64,000 nt of DNA. Origin: Zygnema cylindricum (lineage: Eukaryota > Streptophyta > Zygnematophyceae > Zygnematales > Zygnemataceae). The notes beneath the pieces were generated by a model, which did not search any database, was not told where the DNA came from, and was given only the letters and a program-made list of their open reading frames with translations. This document shows, one piece after another, positions 49,801 through 59,941 of this stretch. Location: NCBI GenBank assembly GCA_037447655.1, contig JBBHKE010000576.1:1-64000 (forward strand), written 5' to 3'. Numbering within the stretch: the first letter of the stretch is position 1; the number at the start of each line of letters is the position of its first letter. Both the position numbers and the translations under genes were made by a program.

Positions 49801-50813
49801 CTCGCAGTGCTCTCCTGTCCACTTCTCAACTCCAAAACAAAGCCCACCGGATTCCGTTACGAATACTGCTTCCATGGAAGACACTTCCGGAAGTCGGCAC
49901 GATTGCGGCCGACACTCGATTCTTTTCGTTTGGGACAAAAATGTTGGTGCCAGGATATGGCTGGGGGATTGTAAGCTTCAAATTACTCTTAAATATCTCT
50001 CTTATTTGCGGTCGATTACTCATCTCATCTCATCTAATCTCATCTCGTCTTATCTCGTCTCATCTCGTCTCATCTCGTCTCATCTCGTCTCATCTTGTTT
50101 CGTCTCATCTCGTATTGTCTCGTCTTGTCTTGTCTGATTTCTCTTATTTGCAAGTTGAAGAGAGCTTGTCTTCTCAATTTTTTCTTGGTTTGAATAAAGA
50201 CTGAAAAAGAGCTTTTTCAAAAACATAATTTTCTGGAGTCCGTTCAAAAATCTAGAATCCCGAGTTTTCTTCAAAATCTCATAACCCAGAGTTATTTCAA
50301 AAATCCCGTAACCCGGAGTTTTGTCAAAAATGTCGTAATTGTACTTTCTGCTGTTGTGAGGTTTTTGTCTAATGTTTTTTTTTGTCTTTTCCTTTGTGGG
50401 TTTTGATGATCCCAGGTACAAGATCACGGGTCGGCCATTAAGGGGCGTTTACATGTGGATCTGTTCCACCAATCCCACCAAGATGCCCTCGAATGGGGAC
50501 ACAAGGAACTTCCGGTAAGCGGGTTTAGGATTTTTAAGGTTTGTATGTTTTTAGGGTTTGTAGGTTTGTAGGGTTTTTGCGGTTCTTCATCTCAAAAATG
50601 GTTCACTTCTTACAAATGCTGTTTTTGGGTCCGTTTTTGTTGATAAGAACCATAGTTCGACTAATATTGTTCGTTTGGGTTTTCGGAACGTAGGTCCTTA
50701 TTGTGCCACCTGGCAAGCACCCATTGGACGTCCATCCTTTGCCTGATTCAATCAAACCCGTGGCAAAGGCTCTTCACAACGTTTGGAGTCTCTTATTTGG
50801 TCTCCACCATTGA
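46805..50813 (+). CDS. 3D-domain (RlpA-like barrel) protein, six exons
   Basis: Exons 46805-46866, 47537-47728, 48536-48608, 49881-49970 (or from 49800), 50416-50514 and 50694-50813 join in phase with GT-AG borders. The product is about 211 residues (238 with the longer exon 4). Visible: CTSYCGCGHCCGWEWG near the start, GLPYTGVTSTGNYP in exon 3, then GTIAADT (Asp120), a stretch of GYGWGI, VQDHGSAIKG (Asp142) and HVDLFHQSHQDALEWG (Asp154). These are the three aspartates of the 3D fold, related to bacterial lytic transglycosylase barrels (MltA, YuiC-type). Enzyme activity in a plant is unproven. No signal or transit peptide is seen, so an upstream exon may be missing. Both exon-4 acceptors keep the frame; the short form gives the usual spacing between the Thr-Gly motif and GTIAAD, the long one has the better pyrimidine tract. 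Its last exon is copied at 54940-55059. Confidence 0.85.
46892..47144 (+). repeat. tandem repeat of about 36-42 bp, about 6-7 units
   Basis: Diverged unit containing CCTTTGGATAACCCTAAAA. It lies in intron 1 of the 3D-domain gene, just after the first exon. The AACCCTA core recalls the plant telobox, but the spacing is far longer. Confidence 0.75.
49562..49790 (+). repeat. pyrimidine-rich tract before exon 4
   Basis: C/T-rich with CCCCATCC repeats; it serves as a very long polypyrimidine tract for the acceptor at 49799. It also produces spurious Ser/Pro ORFs. Confidence 0.7.
50008..50145 (+). repeat. (CATCTCGTCT)n microsatellite
   Basis: About a dozen imperfect 10-bp units in intron 4 of the 3D-domain gene, degrading to TTGTCT at the right end. 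Confidence 0.85.
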
Positions 50814-52867
50814 GAGTAGCATCTCCCGGTAGTCATCGAAAAGGAGGAATCTCTTCAGGTTACTATTGCTCTCCTCAAGCATTTTTAACCAGTTATTTTG
50901 GGCATCTTCTTTTAGGTACCGGTTCCACTATTCTACTTTTAAAACCGTGTCTTTTCCTCCTAATGACAATTCGTATTCCTAATGCCTTTTCTCCTAATTT
51001 TAGAGTCAAGCTCACTTAAACCTTCCTCCTACTTATATACGGTTTTTACGCTCTCTCACAACTCACATCTTCCTCTAGACTGAACTAACTAGCATTGGGA
51101 TATAGTTTGAGATACATAGTTTAATGCATGTGAAAAAAACAAAAAAAAGCCATAAAACTAGCATTGGGATATAGTTTGAGGTACATAGTTTAATACATGT
51201 GAAAGAAAAGAAAGTAAAAAAGCTAGAAGTAGCACTGGGATATGGTTTGAGATATATAGTTTAATACATGTCAAAAAAAAAAAACTAGCATTTGGCAATT
51301 GCTTGAGATATATAGTTCAATACATGTTTTGGTGGACCATAATATGCTCAATCTCGGTCAATCTTGGTCAATCTCGGTCAATCTCAGTCAATATTGGTGG
51401 AAAAGTGGTTTTTCGTGGTAACCTTTATCCAATTACGGAGGCAGTTTCCAGTCAGGGTCACAGATTGATTAAATATATTAGTACAAGTCTTAAATTTTTG
51501 GGAGTTGGAGAGGATATAGTGATTTTGAGCGTGATTTGGAAGAGGGCATGTCGATCGGGATCACTTAGTTTATCTACGGGTTCGACGAAGGATTTATAGT
51601 GGGATTTTTGTCCTATCTATCGGAGAACTTATTTGGTAGTAGCATTTATTTTGGGTGATACTCGGACACGTGAAAGTTTAAATACACATTGGTTCATTTC
51701 TTTGTTAATGGCATTGGTAAACAATCAACATTTTTGGTAAAGCGATAGACTTTTGTTGGTAGACATTGTTGGTAAATCAAATAGACATTGTCGTCCCTTG
51801 TCTAATATCTGAATGTGTGGTATTGATTGCAAATTCAAGTTTTGGAAGTCAACCAGAAGTATCGTCTTTCATTCATGATGGAAAAATCGTTTCTCTCGCA
51901 TTTTTAGTTTCGGTTTTGTCTTTATCCTTTCACATAAGCCGTTCGACTTTCAATAATTTCGAGCATTTCTATATATCATCTTGACGACGAAATTTGTGTG
52001 ACGTAACAAAAAAAAAAACACTCTCTACTTGATCTGATAGTTTTTCTTTATGTAACTAAAAATACTAAACAATATATAAAAAATGTAGAACAACTTGCGT
52101 TGTAGTGTTTCATTTTCTTACTGTCTTACTGATTTTCTAAATATGGAGGTTAGTTTTGTGGTTGTATTGTTTATCTTTTGTGCTTTCAGAGGGACTTTTA
52201 GGATTTTTTAGGGTTGTCTTGAGTAAACGTCAAATAGTTGTAATCTAAAGTCAAAGCCTTTGTCAACTTTTAATTCAAATATATTTTTTTTTCTACTTGT
52301 TTATTCTACCAGTTTATTTGGATTGGCTTTTACACTTACGGAAAATGTTTACGGTTTATTTTTTTGTTTGGGGAATACAAACAGATATTGTGTACAAATT
52401 TGATATATCCCTTTCTTTTTTTATTTTTTTTAACTAATTCGTTCTAACTTAGTGTAAGATGAAAGCAAATTGGTCTTATACCCTCTGAACATTTTTTCAG
52501 TATTTTACAGTGTGTTACTATTGACACACTATATCTGTTACAACACACACATTCATACAGCAATATTCATAAAACGGTCGGAAAAAAATAAATATCGAAA
52601 ACATAAAAAAACACTTCTCCAAACAAGTATCGATACAAATGAGATGGACGGCCACGATGTCAAGGTCGAAAGAGTTAAAACTTAAAAGCTCTAGAGCACG
52701 TGTGTTCATTCTCATTTTGTCTGTAATCTCCAGTCTAACGTGAAAGTACATCTCGAAAGTACAACGTGGAATTACAGCGTGAAAGTACAACCTGAAAGTA
52801 CAGCGTGAAAGTACAGTGAGAAAGTAAAATGACTAAACGAGAGTCGCTCTTGGTGTGATAATCCTAA
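50610..52867 (+). repeat. segmental duplication, copy 1
   Basis: Runs from inside intron 5 of the 3D-domain gene through its last exon and about 2 kb of 3' flank. It matches 54856-56999 in the same direction over nearly its whole length with scattered substitutions and small indels. A 13-14-bp repeat (CGTGAAAGTACAG) closes both copies. Confidence 0.9.
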
Positions 52868-54855
52868 TTCCGTCCCGATTTTGATGTATTTTACTATTTT
52901 AGGCTTTTACCACATCAGATCTATAATGCCAGTTGCCCACATCTCAACTGTCATACAATGAATAGAGTGGCTTACGCCATTCTGTTTCTTCTATTTTCTG
53001 TCGAAGTGAAGAAATGGTGTAGGGACTTCATTAAGAAAGCACAATTTGTGGTAAACCGTCTTGAGTATAGGGGAACAAAAAAGATAAAAGAAGAGGCAAA
53101 CATAAAATGGAGGTGTTAAGATTGTCTCTAACGAAACTGACAAAGCTGATGCCTTTCATACCATGGCCGACCGACACTTAGACAATGGATTTTTGTTTGA
53201 TGATGTAACTAATGTAACTGTTCTATGGTATGTTCTTTCGATCTTAACTCTGTTCCTTGGCATGGAAAGGTTTACTTCAAATGGAATGCTGATTGCAGAT
53301 TTGGACCATGCATAGCTACATTTATTTATTTTTTTCCTGTTTTTTTTTTTTTTCCTGTTTTTCTGAAATGAATAGCTACATTTTTTTTTTCTCCTGTTTT
53401 TCTGAAATTAATAGCTACATTTATTTTTGTACGTGTTTTTCTGCCATGAATTTATTCCGAGTGGACCACTCTAGCAATCATTCCACCTTCTGAGATACCT
53501 CATTCTGGAAACCTAAATAAAAGCCCTAACATCTGAGTCACGTCACCTGAAATTATACAATTAATTATGGAAGCCACATGTACGACATTTACTAAAACAA
53601 AGAAGAACGTGAACAAATCCATTCCCTCTTTCTCCGTTCAAAACTTTTAAATAAAAAATAGCTGTTCTTCAACATTAAAGTACGATAAATGCGTCCAGAA
53701 CCGTGATTTAGTATCCCTATTATAAGCATAGGTTTGATTTAAAGTGCGAAAACAATTGGAAACGCTATATACAGTACGCCCTTATAGGATCCCGTATAGT
53801 ATGAACTATAGTTAACTATTTATTTAGTACGCGTACTATACAATGTAACAATATAATGTATTTCTACTTGTATTCACACATAAAACTTATGATTAAAAAA
53901 AAATATTCAATAAATATTCAATATCAAAATCCGAAATTTTAAGAGATGAAAAAAAAAAAAAACCGCTCTTTCCCTCTCTCCTACTCTCTCCCTATCCCTG
54001 TCCCTCGCTCTCTCTCTCTCCCTGTCTCTCCGTCTCTCTATCCCATTTTCCCTCTCACCCTCTTTCCCTCTTCAACTCTCTTACTCTATTCCTCTCTCCC
54101 TCCCTCCCTTTCCCTCTTCCTCTCTCTGTGTTAGATTCATTGTTGAATCGCGCGAAGTGACGCTTCAGTGAACTGCAATGTATATCGCGTTTGCATACGG
54201 AGCGCTCGACTTCGATTCGCGTCTATTGCGTGGTTCACACTTGAAAAAGGGGAAAACGGTATGGTATGAAAACAGTACTTTTTTTTGTCCGCCGTGAACT
54301 GGCACGTGACGCTAGCCTACGTCGACTAGCGTGTCGTGATGGGAGCCACTTGCCCGTACGAAAAAGGAAACGCTTTGCGAACATGATATGTATGAATCCT
54401 TCCAAACCAAAATGTACTGCCACGCAAGCGTGCGTTTGTACAGACCGAAAATAACCGAGAAGGAACTTTGGGCATGCCTTTTTTTTCCATCAGTGTTTTT
54501 TTTTTTTTTTGACATTATGTGTTCTCTTGTGTGATTGGTCCCCTAGTTTGTTCATAAGTTTGCGAGGGAATGAATTCCTGTACGGTTCACGTCCGTGCGC
54601 TTCATTTCGAAATTCTTCAAACACGAAAAAGTGCATTCCGAACATGATGTCCGATGGCGGACGGCAGTTGCCGTTTGCTTTACGCAGCTGTCGAGTTTTG
54701 ACGCATAGAACTGCATCTTTTGTCCGCCGCTACGCTCCAAAACGGTCGAAACCAACCGCCCCAACCGTCACCGTCGCGTCTCTTTTTTGGTCTCCACCAT
54801 TGAGAGTAACATCTCCCGGTTGTCATCGAAAAGGAGGAATCTCTTCAGGTTACTA
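50814..54855. other. 3' flank of the 3D-domain gene
   Basis: No other gene recognised. A 78-codon ORF (50783-51019) overlaps the gene end in another frame; its counterpart exists at 55029 only because the DNA is duplicated. Also present: three minisatellite units (about 53320-53455), one arm of the GTGCGAAAACAATTGG element (about 53727-53870), a CT tract (53966-54130), and a less AT-rich stretch (54140-54780) sharing TACGCTCCAAA/TTTTGTCCG blocks, inverted, with 28080-28190. Confidence 0.5.
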
Positions 54856-56999
54856 TTACGAATGCTGTTTTTGGGTCCGTTTTTGTTGATAAGAACCATA
54901 GTTCGACTAATATTGTTCGTTTGGGTTTTCGGAATGTAGGTCCTTATTGTGCCACCTGGCAAGCACCCATTGGACGCCCATCCTTTGCCTGATTCAATCA
55001 AACCCGTCGCAAAGGCTCTTCACAACGTTTGGGGTCTCTTTTTTGGTCTCCACCATTGAGAGTAACATCTCCCGGTTGTCATCGAAAAGGAGGAATCTCT
55101 TCAGGTTACTATTACTCTCCTAAAGCATTTTTAACCAGTTATTTTGGGCATCTTCTTTTAGGTACCAGTTCCACTATTCTACTTTTAAAACCGTGTCTTT
55201 TCCTCCTAATGACAATTCGTATTCCTAATGCCTTTTCTCCTAATTTTAGAGTCAAGCTCACTTAAACCTTCCTCCTACTTATATACGGTTTTTACGCTCT
55301 CTCACAACTCACATCTTCCTCTAGACTGAACTAACTAGCATTGGGATATAGTTTGAGATACGTAGTTTAATGCATGTGAAAGAAACGAAAGTCAAAAAGC
55401 TAGAAGTAGCATTGGGATATGGTTTGAGATATATAGTTTAATACATGTAAAAAAAAAAAACAGAAAAAAAAACCATGAAAACTAGCATTTGGCAATTGCT
55501 TGAGATATATAGTTCAATACATGTTTTGGTGGACCATAACATGCTCAATCTCGGTCAATCTCGGTCAATATTGGTGGAAAAGTGGTTTTCCGTGGTAACC
55601 TTTATCCAATTACGCAGGCAGTTTCCAGTCAGGGTCACAGATTGATTGAATATTTTAGTACAAGTCTTAAATTTTTGGGAGTTGGAGAGGATATAGTGAT
55701 TTTGAGCGTGATTTGGAAGAGGGCATGTCGATCGGGATCTCTTTACTTAGTTTATCTACGGGTTCGACGAAGGATTTATAGTGGGATTTTTGTCCTATCT
55801 ATCGGAGAACTTATTTGGTAGTAGCATTTATTTTGGGTGATACTCGGACACGTGAAAGTTTAATACACATTGGTTCATTTCTTTGTTAATGGCATTGGTA
55901 AACAATCAACATTTTTGGTAAAGCGATAGACTTTTGTTGGTAGACATTGTTGGTAAATCAAATAGACATTGTCGTCCCTTGTCTAATATCTGAATGTGTG
56001 GTATTGATTGCAAATTCAAGTTTTGGAAGTCAACCAGAAGTATCGTCTTTCATTCATGATGGAAAAATCATTTCTCTCGCATTTTTAGTTTTGGTTTTGT
56101 CTTTATCCTTTCACATAAGCCGTTCGACTTTCAATAATTTCGAGCATTTCTATAATATTATCTTGACGACGAAATTTGTGTGACGTAACAAAAAAAAAAA
56201 CACTCGTCTACTTGATCCGATAGTGTTTCTTTGTGTACCTGAAAATACTAAACAATATATAAAAAATGTAGAACAACCTGCGTCGTAGTGTTTCATTTTC
56301 TTACTGTTTTATTGATTTTCTAAATATGGAGGTTAGTTTTGTGGTTCTATTGTTTATCTTTTGTTCTTTCAGAGGGGCTTTTAGGATTTTTTAGGGTTGT
56401 CTTGAGTAAATGTCAAATAGTTGTAATCTAAAGTCAAAGCCTTTGTCATCATTTAATTCAAATGTTTATTTTTTCTACTTGTTCATTCTACCAGTTTATT
56501 TGGATTGGCTTTTACACTTATGGAAAATGTTTTACGATTTATTCTTTTGTTTGGAAAACGCAAACAGATATTGTGTACAAATTTGATATATCCCTTTCTT
56601 TCTTTTTTTTTTTTTTACCAATTCATTCTAAATTAGTGTAAGATGAAAGCACATTGGCCTTATACTCTCTGAACATTTTCTCAATATTTGACAGTGTGTT
56701 GACACACTATATATGTTACAACACACATTCATACTGAGCTTAATATTCATAAAAACGGTCGGAAAAAAATAAATGACGAAAACATATAAAAACACTCTCC
56801 AAACAAGTATCGATACAAATGAGATGGACGGCCACGATGTCAATGTCGAAAGAGTCTAGAACACGTGTGTTCATTGTCATTCTGTCCTGTAATCTCCAGT
56901 CTAACGTGAAAGTACAGCGCGAAAGTACAGCGTGAAAGTACAACGTGAAAGTACAGAGAGAAAGTAAAACAAGAATCGCTCTTGGTGTGAAAACCCTAA
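54856..56999 (+). repeat. segmental duplication, copy 2
   Basis: Second copy of 50610-52867. The 70 bp just before it (54785-54855) repeat a segment also found at 55033 and 50797, so a smaller duplication happened at this border. The minisatellite and the CATAGGTTTGATT arm that follow copy 1 also follow copy 2, so the original event probably reached about 53870 / 57990. Confidence 0.9.
54940..55059 (+). pseudogene. orphan copy of the 3D-domain gene's last exon
   Basis: Same length (39 codons plus TGA) and intact acceptor (AATGTAG) as the true exon 6. Three residues differ: HPLDVH becomes HPLDAH, and NVWSLL becomes NVWGLF. The 3D-core exons are absent upstream, so it cannot make a domain alone. 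It could be used as an alternative last exon only by very long splicing. Confidence 0.85.
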
Positions 57000-57004
57000 A
57001 TCTC

Positions 57005-57555
57005 CCGGTTTTCTGACATGAATAACTACATTTTTTTTTTCTTATTTTTCTGACTTGATTAGCTACATTTTCTTCTTTTTTTCCTGTTTTTCTAACATGA
57101 ATAACTACATTTTCTTTTACTTTTTTTGTTTTTCTGACATGAATAGCTACATTTTATTTTTTTTCCTGTTTTTCTGACATGATTAGTTAAATATATTTAT
57201 ATTTTTTTCCCTGTTTTTCTTTTTAATCCTGTTTTTCTGAAACGAATAGCTACATTTTCTTTTTCTTTTCCTGTTTTTCTGACATTAATTTTTCTTTTTT
57301 TTTTCCCATTTTTCATTTTTTTTTTCCTATTTTTCTGACATGAATAGGCTACATTTTCTTTTTTTTTCCTGTTTTTCTGACACGAATAGTTATATTTTCT
57401 TTTTTTTTTCCTGTTTTTCTGACATGAATAGCTACATTTTCTTTTTTTTTTCCTGTTTTTCTGACATGAATAGCTACATTTTCTTTTTTTTTTCCTGTTT
57501 TTCTGACATGATTAGCTATATATATATGCATATTTTTTTCCCTGTTTTTCTTTTT
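57005..57555 (+). repeat. minisatellite of about 42-45 bp, about 12 units
   Basis: Unit CCTGTTTTTCTGACATGAAT then AGCTACATTTTC and a T run. It creates a 117-codon ORF of repeated Phe/Ser/Cys that I do not regard as a gene. Three related units occur at 53320-53455 after the other duplication copy, so the array expanded after duplication. Confidence 0.9.
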
Positions 57556-57573
57556 TTTCATCAACTGGTACGA

Positions 57574-57870
57574 ATGATGAAAAATGCCATCTGCATATGG
57601 GTTGTACTTTGTTTTTTTGAAGTCGCATGCTCATGCTCTCAGAAAAGTAGAGAGAGAAGGGCCATGGTTGTCTGTCAGACAAAATTATTCTGACAAAAAA
57701 GTGGGGCGTTGCCCAGGATTTGAACCTGATCCTATGATTTATCACAGAAACTTCTCACGGCATCGTCCGTAACCAGTTGATGTACGTGTTCTAGTAAACA
57801 CGTGAGGTGTGATAACTATTTAATTAATTAAAATAGTTTACCGCTCATTTAACAAAAAGTGTACAAATTG
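57574..57870. repeat. duplicated segment with a tRNA-like B box, copy 1
   Basis: Matches 58388-58640 but carries about 40 extra bases that include, on the minus strand, GGTTCAAATCC, a tRNA B-box consensus. An A-box-like TACATCAACTGG lies upstream of it. The acceptor arms do not pair, so this is a SINE-like or tRNA relic rather than a gene. Confidence 0.5.
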
Positions 57871-58002
57871 CATAGGTTTGATTTAAAGTGCGAAAACAAT
57901 TGGAAACACTATATATAGTATGCCCTTATAGGATTCCTTATAGTACCAAGTTTAGTTTAACTATTTAGTACGAATACTATATAGGGTAACAATATACCCT
58001 AG

Positions 58003-59213
58003 TTGTTCAAATCGCACGATTTTTTCATTTTTCCCAAGTTTCTACGTATTGTACGTGAGTTTTGAAAAAATCGCAAAAAAACGTCAACTGTAAACTGAAC
58101 GGACAATTTACGAGAAACATACAGACAAATTACAGTAGCTGGAAAAATTACGGTAGCTGAACAGAAAGTTCACGGATGTATATAGAATTTTATCGTACAT
58201 CTACGGACAATTTCAAAAAGAGACGTTGAAGCATCACACTATTTGCGCGTCGTAAGTTCAAAATGTGTACGAACGTCTTCTTCAAATTTTTGAAAAGAAG
58301 TCGCCACGAAAGTAAAAATAGATGAAGGACATATATGTATGATTGTTTTTACTTTTTAATTAACATGTTACGTTGTGCAATGTTGAATGATGAAAAATGT
58401 CATCTGCATATGGGTTGTACTGTGTTTTTTTGAAGTCGCATGCTCATGCTCTCAGAGAAGTAGAGAGAGAAGGGCCATGGCTCTCGACAAAATTATTCTG
58501 ACAAAAAAGTGGGGTAAACTTCTCACGGCGTCGTCCGTAACCAGTTGATGTACGTGTTCTAGTACACACGTGAGGTGTGATAATTATTTAATTAATTAAA
58601 ATAGTTTATCGCTCATTTAACAAAAAGTGTACAAATTGCGGTACATGTTGAATTCAATTTTTTAATATGTACGGATTTGTACAAAAATATTCATTAACGA
58701 TTTTTACGATTTTTTCAAATCGATCTCTCCAGTTTCTACGTATTGTACGCGCGTTCGAATCCTGTGTAAATTGCGTTTTGAACAATTATGCAACATACCG
58801 TATTTCTAATTGTATTCACCATAGTTGTTCAAACCGTTTAGTAATAACGATTCAATCGCAGCGAATTATACGAAAGCTCTCCCTCCCTCTCTCCCTCCCT
58901 CCCTCCCTCCCTCTCTCCCCGATTTGAAAAAATTGTTGAAATCGTTAGTGATCTTATATCCATACTATTCTGTACATGTAAAAAATTCCGTACGATCGTA
59001 CATAATTCAAACTTACAGCGCGCAAATGGCGTAACACTGCAACATCTCTTTTTGTAAAAGTCCGTACATTTCCGTAAAATACCGTACATTTCCCGTAAAT
59101 TTTCAGTTCAGTTTACCAGCCAGAAAGTTCTCCGCGTTTTTTTGCGATTTTTTCAAAGTCACGAATCATAAGTAGAAATTGGAAAAAATGAAAAATTCGC
59201 ACGATTTGAACAA
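58003..59213. mobile_element. putative 1.2-kb element with long inverted ends
   Basis: The left end TTGTTCAAATCGCACGATTT and following CAAAAAAACG block recur inverted at 59095-59213, the right end complementing to TTGTTCAAATCGTGCGAATT. Arms of about 100 bp. The interior has further partial copies (58697, 58817) and the duplicate segment of 57574. No transposase ORF. It abuts the miniature LTR element. Confidence 0.55.
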
Positions 59214-59273
59214 TGTTAGAAATCGGCGATATTCAACTTATCGCAAGGGCGCCAAAGTGTTAACTTTGGAAAA

Positions 59274-59345
59274 TGGCCAAGTCGGGGACCGAACCCAGGA
59301 CTTGTGTAAACCGTACACTAGCTCTACCAACTGAGCTACCCAGCC
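59274..59345 (-). other. tRNA-like sequence in the left repeat
   Basis: The minus strand starts GGCTGGGTAGCTCAGTTGG (acceptor and D arm, A box) and ends with a TTCGGTC T loop and CTTGGCCA, directly followed by TTTT, a Pol III terminator. The 5' and 3' acceptor halves pair with several G-U. The anticodon stem GTGT/ACAC closes, but position 33 is not T, so an ordinary tRNA is unlikely. Confidence 0.6.
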
Positions 59346-59538
59346 GATGTGTACGCAAGCGCCTAATACCAAATTTATACGGCTATGAGCAGCGCACTGG
59401 CGAACCAGCTAACATCGCGATACACACGTGTGGCGAACCAGCTTACATCGCGATACACACGTGTGGAGTCCAAAGTGGACAGTTCTCCAACACGCCACCT
59501 CACGATGTACTCCATCTCGTGTAGCTTGCCATCGCCCC

Positions 59539-59553
59539 CTGGCTCCGATACCA
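59539..59553 (-). promoter_or_regulatory. primer-binding site of the miniature LTR element
   Basis: Minus-strand TGGTATCGGAGCCAG immediately follows the LTR end CTAACA. It matches the initiator-Met tRNA type site with one difference. Confidence 0.75.
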
Positions 59554-59613
59554 TGTTAGAAATCGGCGATATTCAACTTATCGCAAGGGCGCCAAAGTGT
59601 TAACTTTGAAAAA

Positions 59614-59900
59614 TGGCCAAGCCGGGGATCGAACCGGGACCTGTGTAAACTGTACACTACACCGCCAAACGCTATTAGCGTAGGGTTTTAAAGGGGACAT
59701 AAAGCAATTAGCGTGGTTTACGCTAATTGAATTTGGAAATTTTCAAAGAAATCGATTACTCTAACTAGGAATTAGGTTATTTTTTAAATAGTGTGGATAA
59801 TTCTATTTGAGAATAATAATAAAAAAAAGCGGGACGGGATTAGCGTACACAACGCTAATAGCGATTGGCGGTGTAGCTCTACCAACTGAGCTACCCGGCC
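59614..59900 (-). other. tRNA-like sequence in the right repeat, split by an insertion
   Basis: The two halves (59614-59659 and 59874-59900) equal the left copy with better pairing: 5' GGCCGGGTAGCTCAGTTGG, T arm GGTTCGATCCCCGG. The insertion at 59660-59873 lies between the D arm and the anticodon arm. Confidence 0.6.
59660..59873. mobile_element. TA-flanked inverted-repeat element inside an LTR
   Basis: Ends CACCGCCAAACGCTATTAGC and, complemented, CACCGCCAATCGCTATTAGC, with TA at 59658-59659 and 59874-59875. 214 bp. The sister LTR at 59314-59324 reads ACACTAGCTCT without the insert, giving a direct empty-site comparison: exactly the element plus one TA was added. Confidence 0.92.
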
Positions 59901-59941
59901 GATGTGTGCGCAAGCGCCTAATACCGAATTTATAATGGGCA

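Larger units (their letters stand above)
59214..59941 (-). mobile_element. miniature LTR retrotransposon (TRIM-like) with tRNA-shaped LTRs
   Basis: Two direct repeats (59214-59379 and 59554-59934, the latter enlarged by an insert; homology may reach 59391/59941) flank only about 165 bp of interior. Next to the right repeat, with no gap, lies CTGGCTCCGATACCA (59539-59553), complementary to a primer-binding site and one base off the 3' end of plant initiator-Met tRNA. The minus-strand LTR ends CTAACA before it, as usual for plant LTR elements. No coding sequence, so it depends on other elements. No polypurine tract or target duplication was found. The interior holds a 33-bp tandem duplication (about 59398-59464). 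Confidence 0.7.

Noticed and set aside
49791-49880. Extra 27 residues at the start of exon 4 of the 3D-domain gene
   Set aside because: Not firmly rejected: the acceptor at 49799 is good, but these residues would widen the usual spacing in the domain. The shorter exon from 49881 was preferred and both are recorded.
50783-55265. A 78-codon ORF present twice (50783 and 55029), suggesting a conserved small protein
   Set aside because: It lies in a recent segmental duplication and overlaps the 3D-gene end in another frame. Several of the visible differences change the amino acid, as expected without selection.
57340-57693. 117-codon ORF of repeated Phe-Ser-Cys units
   Set aside because: It is the translation of the 42-45-bp T-rich minisatellite.
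59274-59345. A functional tRNA gene
   Set aside because: Position 33 is not T, the T arm has mismatches in one copy or the other, and the unit lies inside LTR repeats, so it is treated as tRNA-like only.
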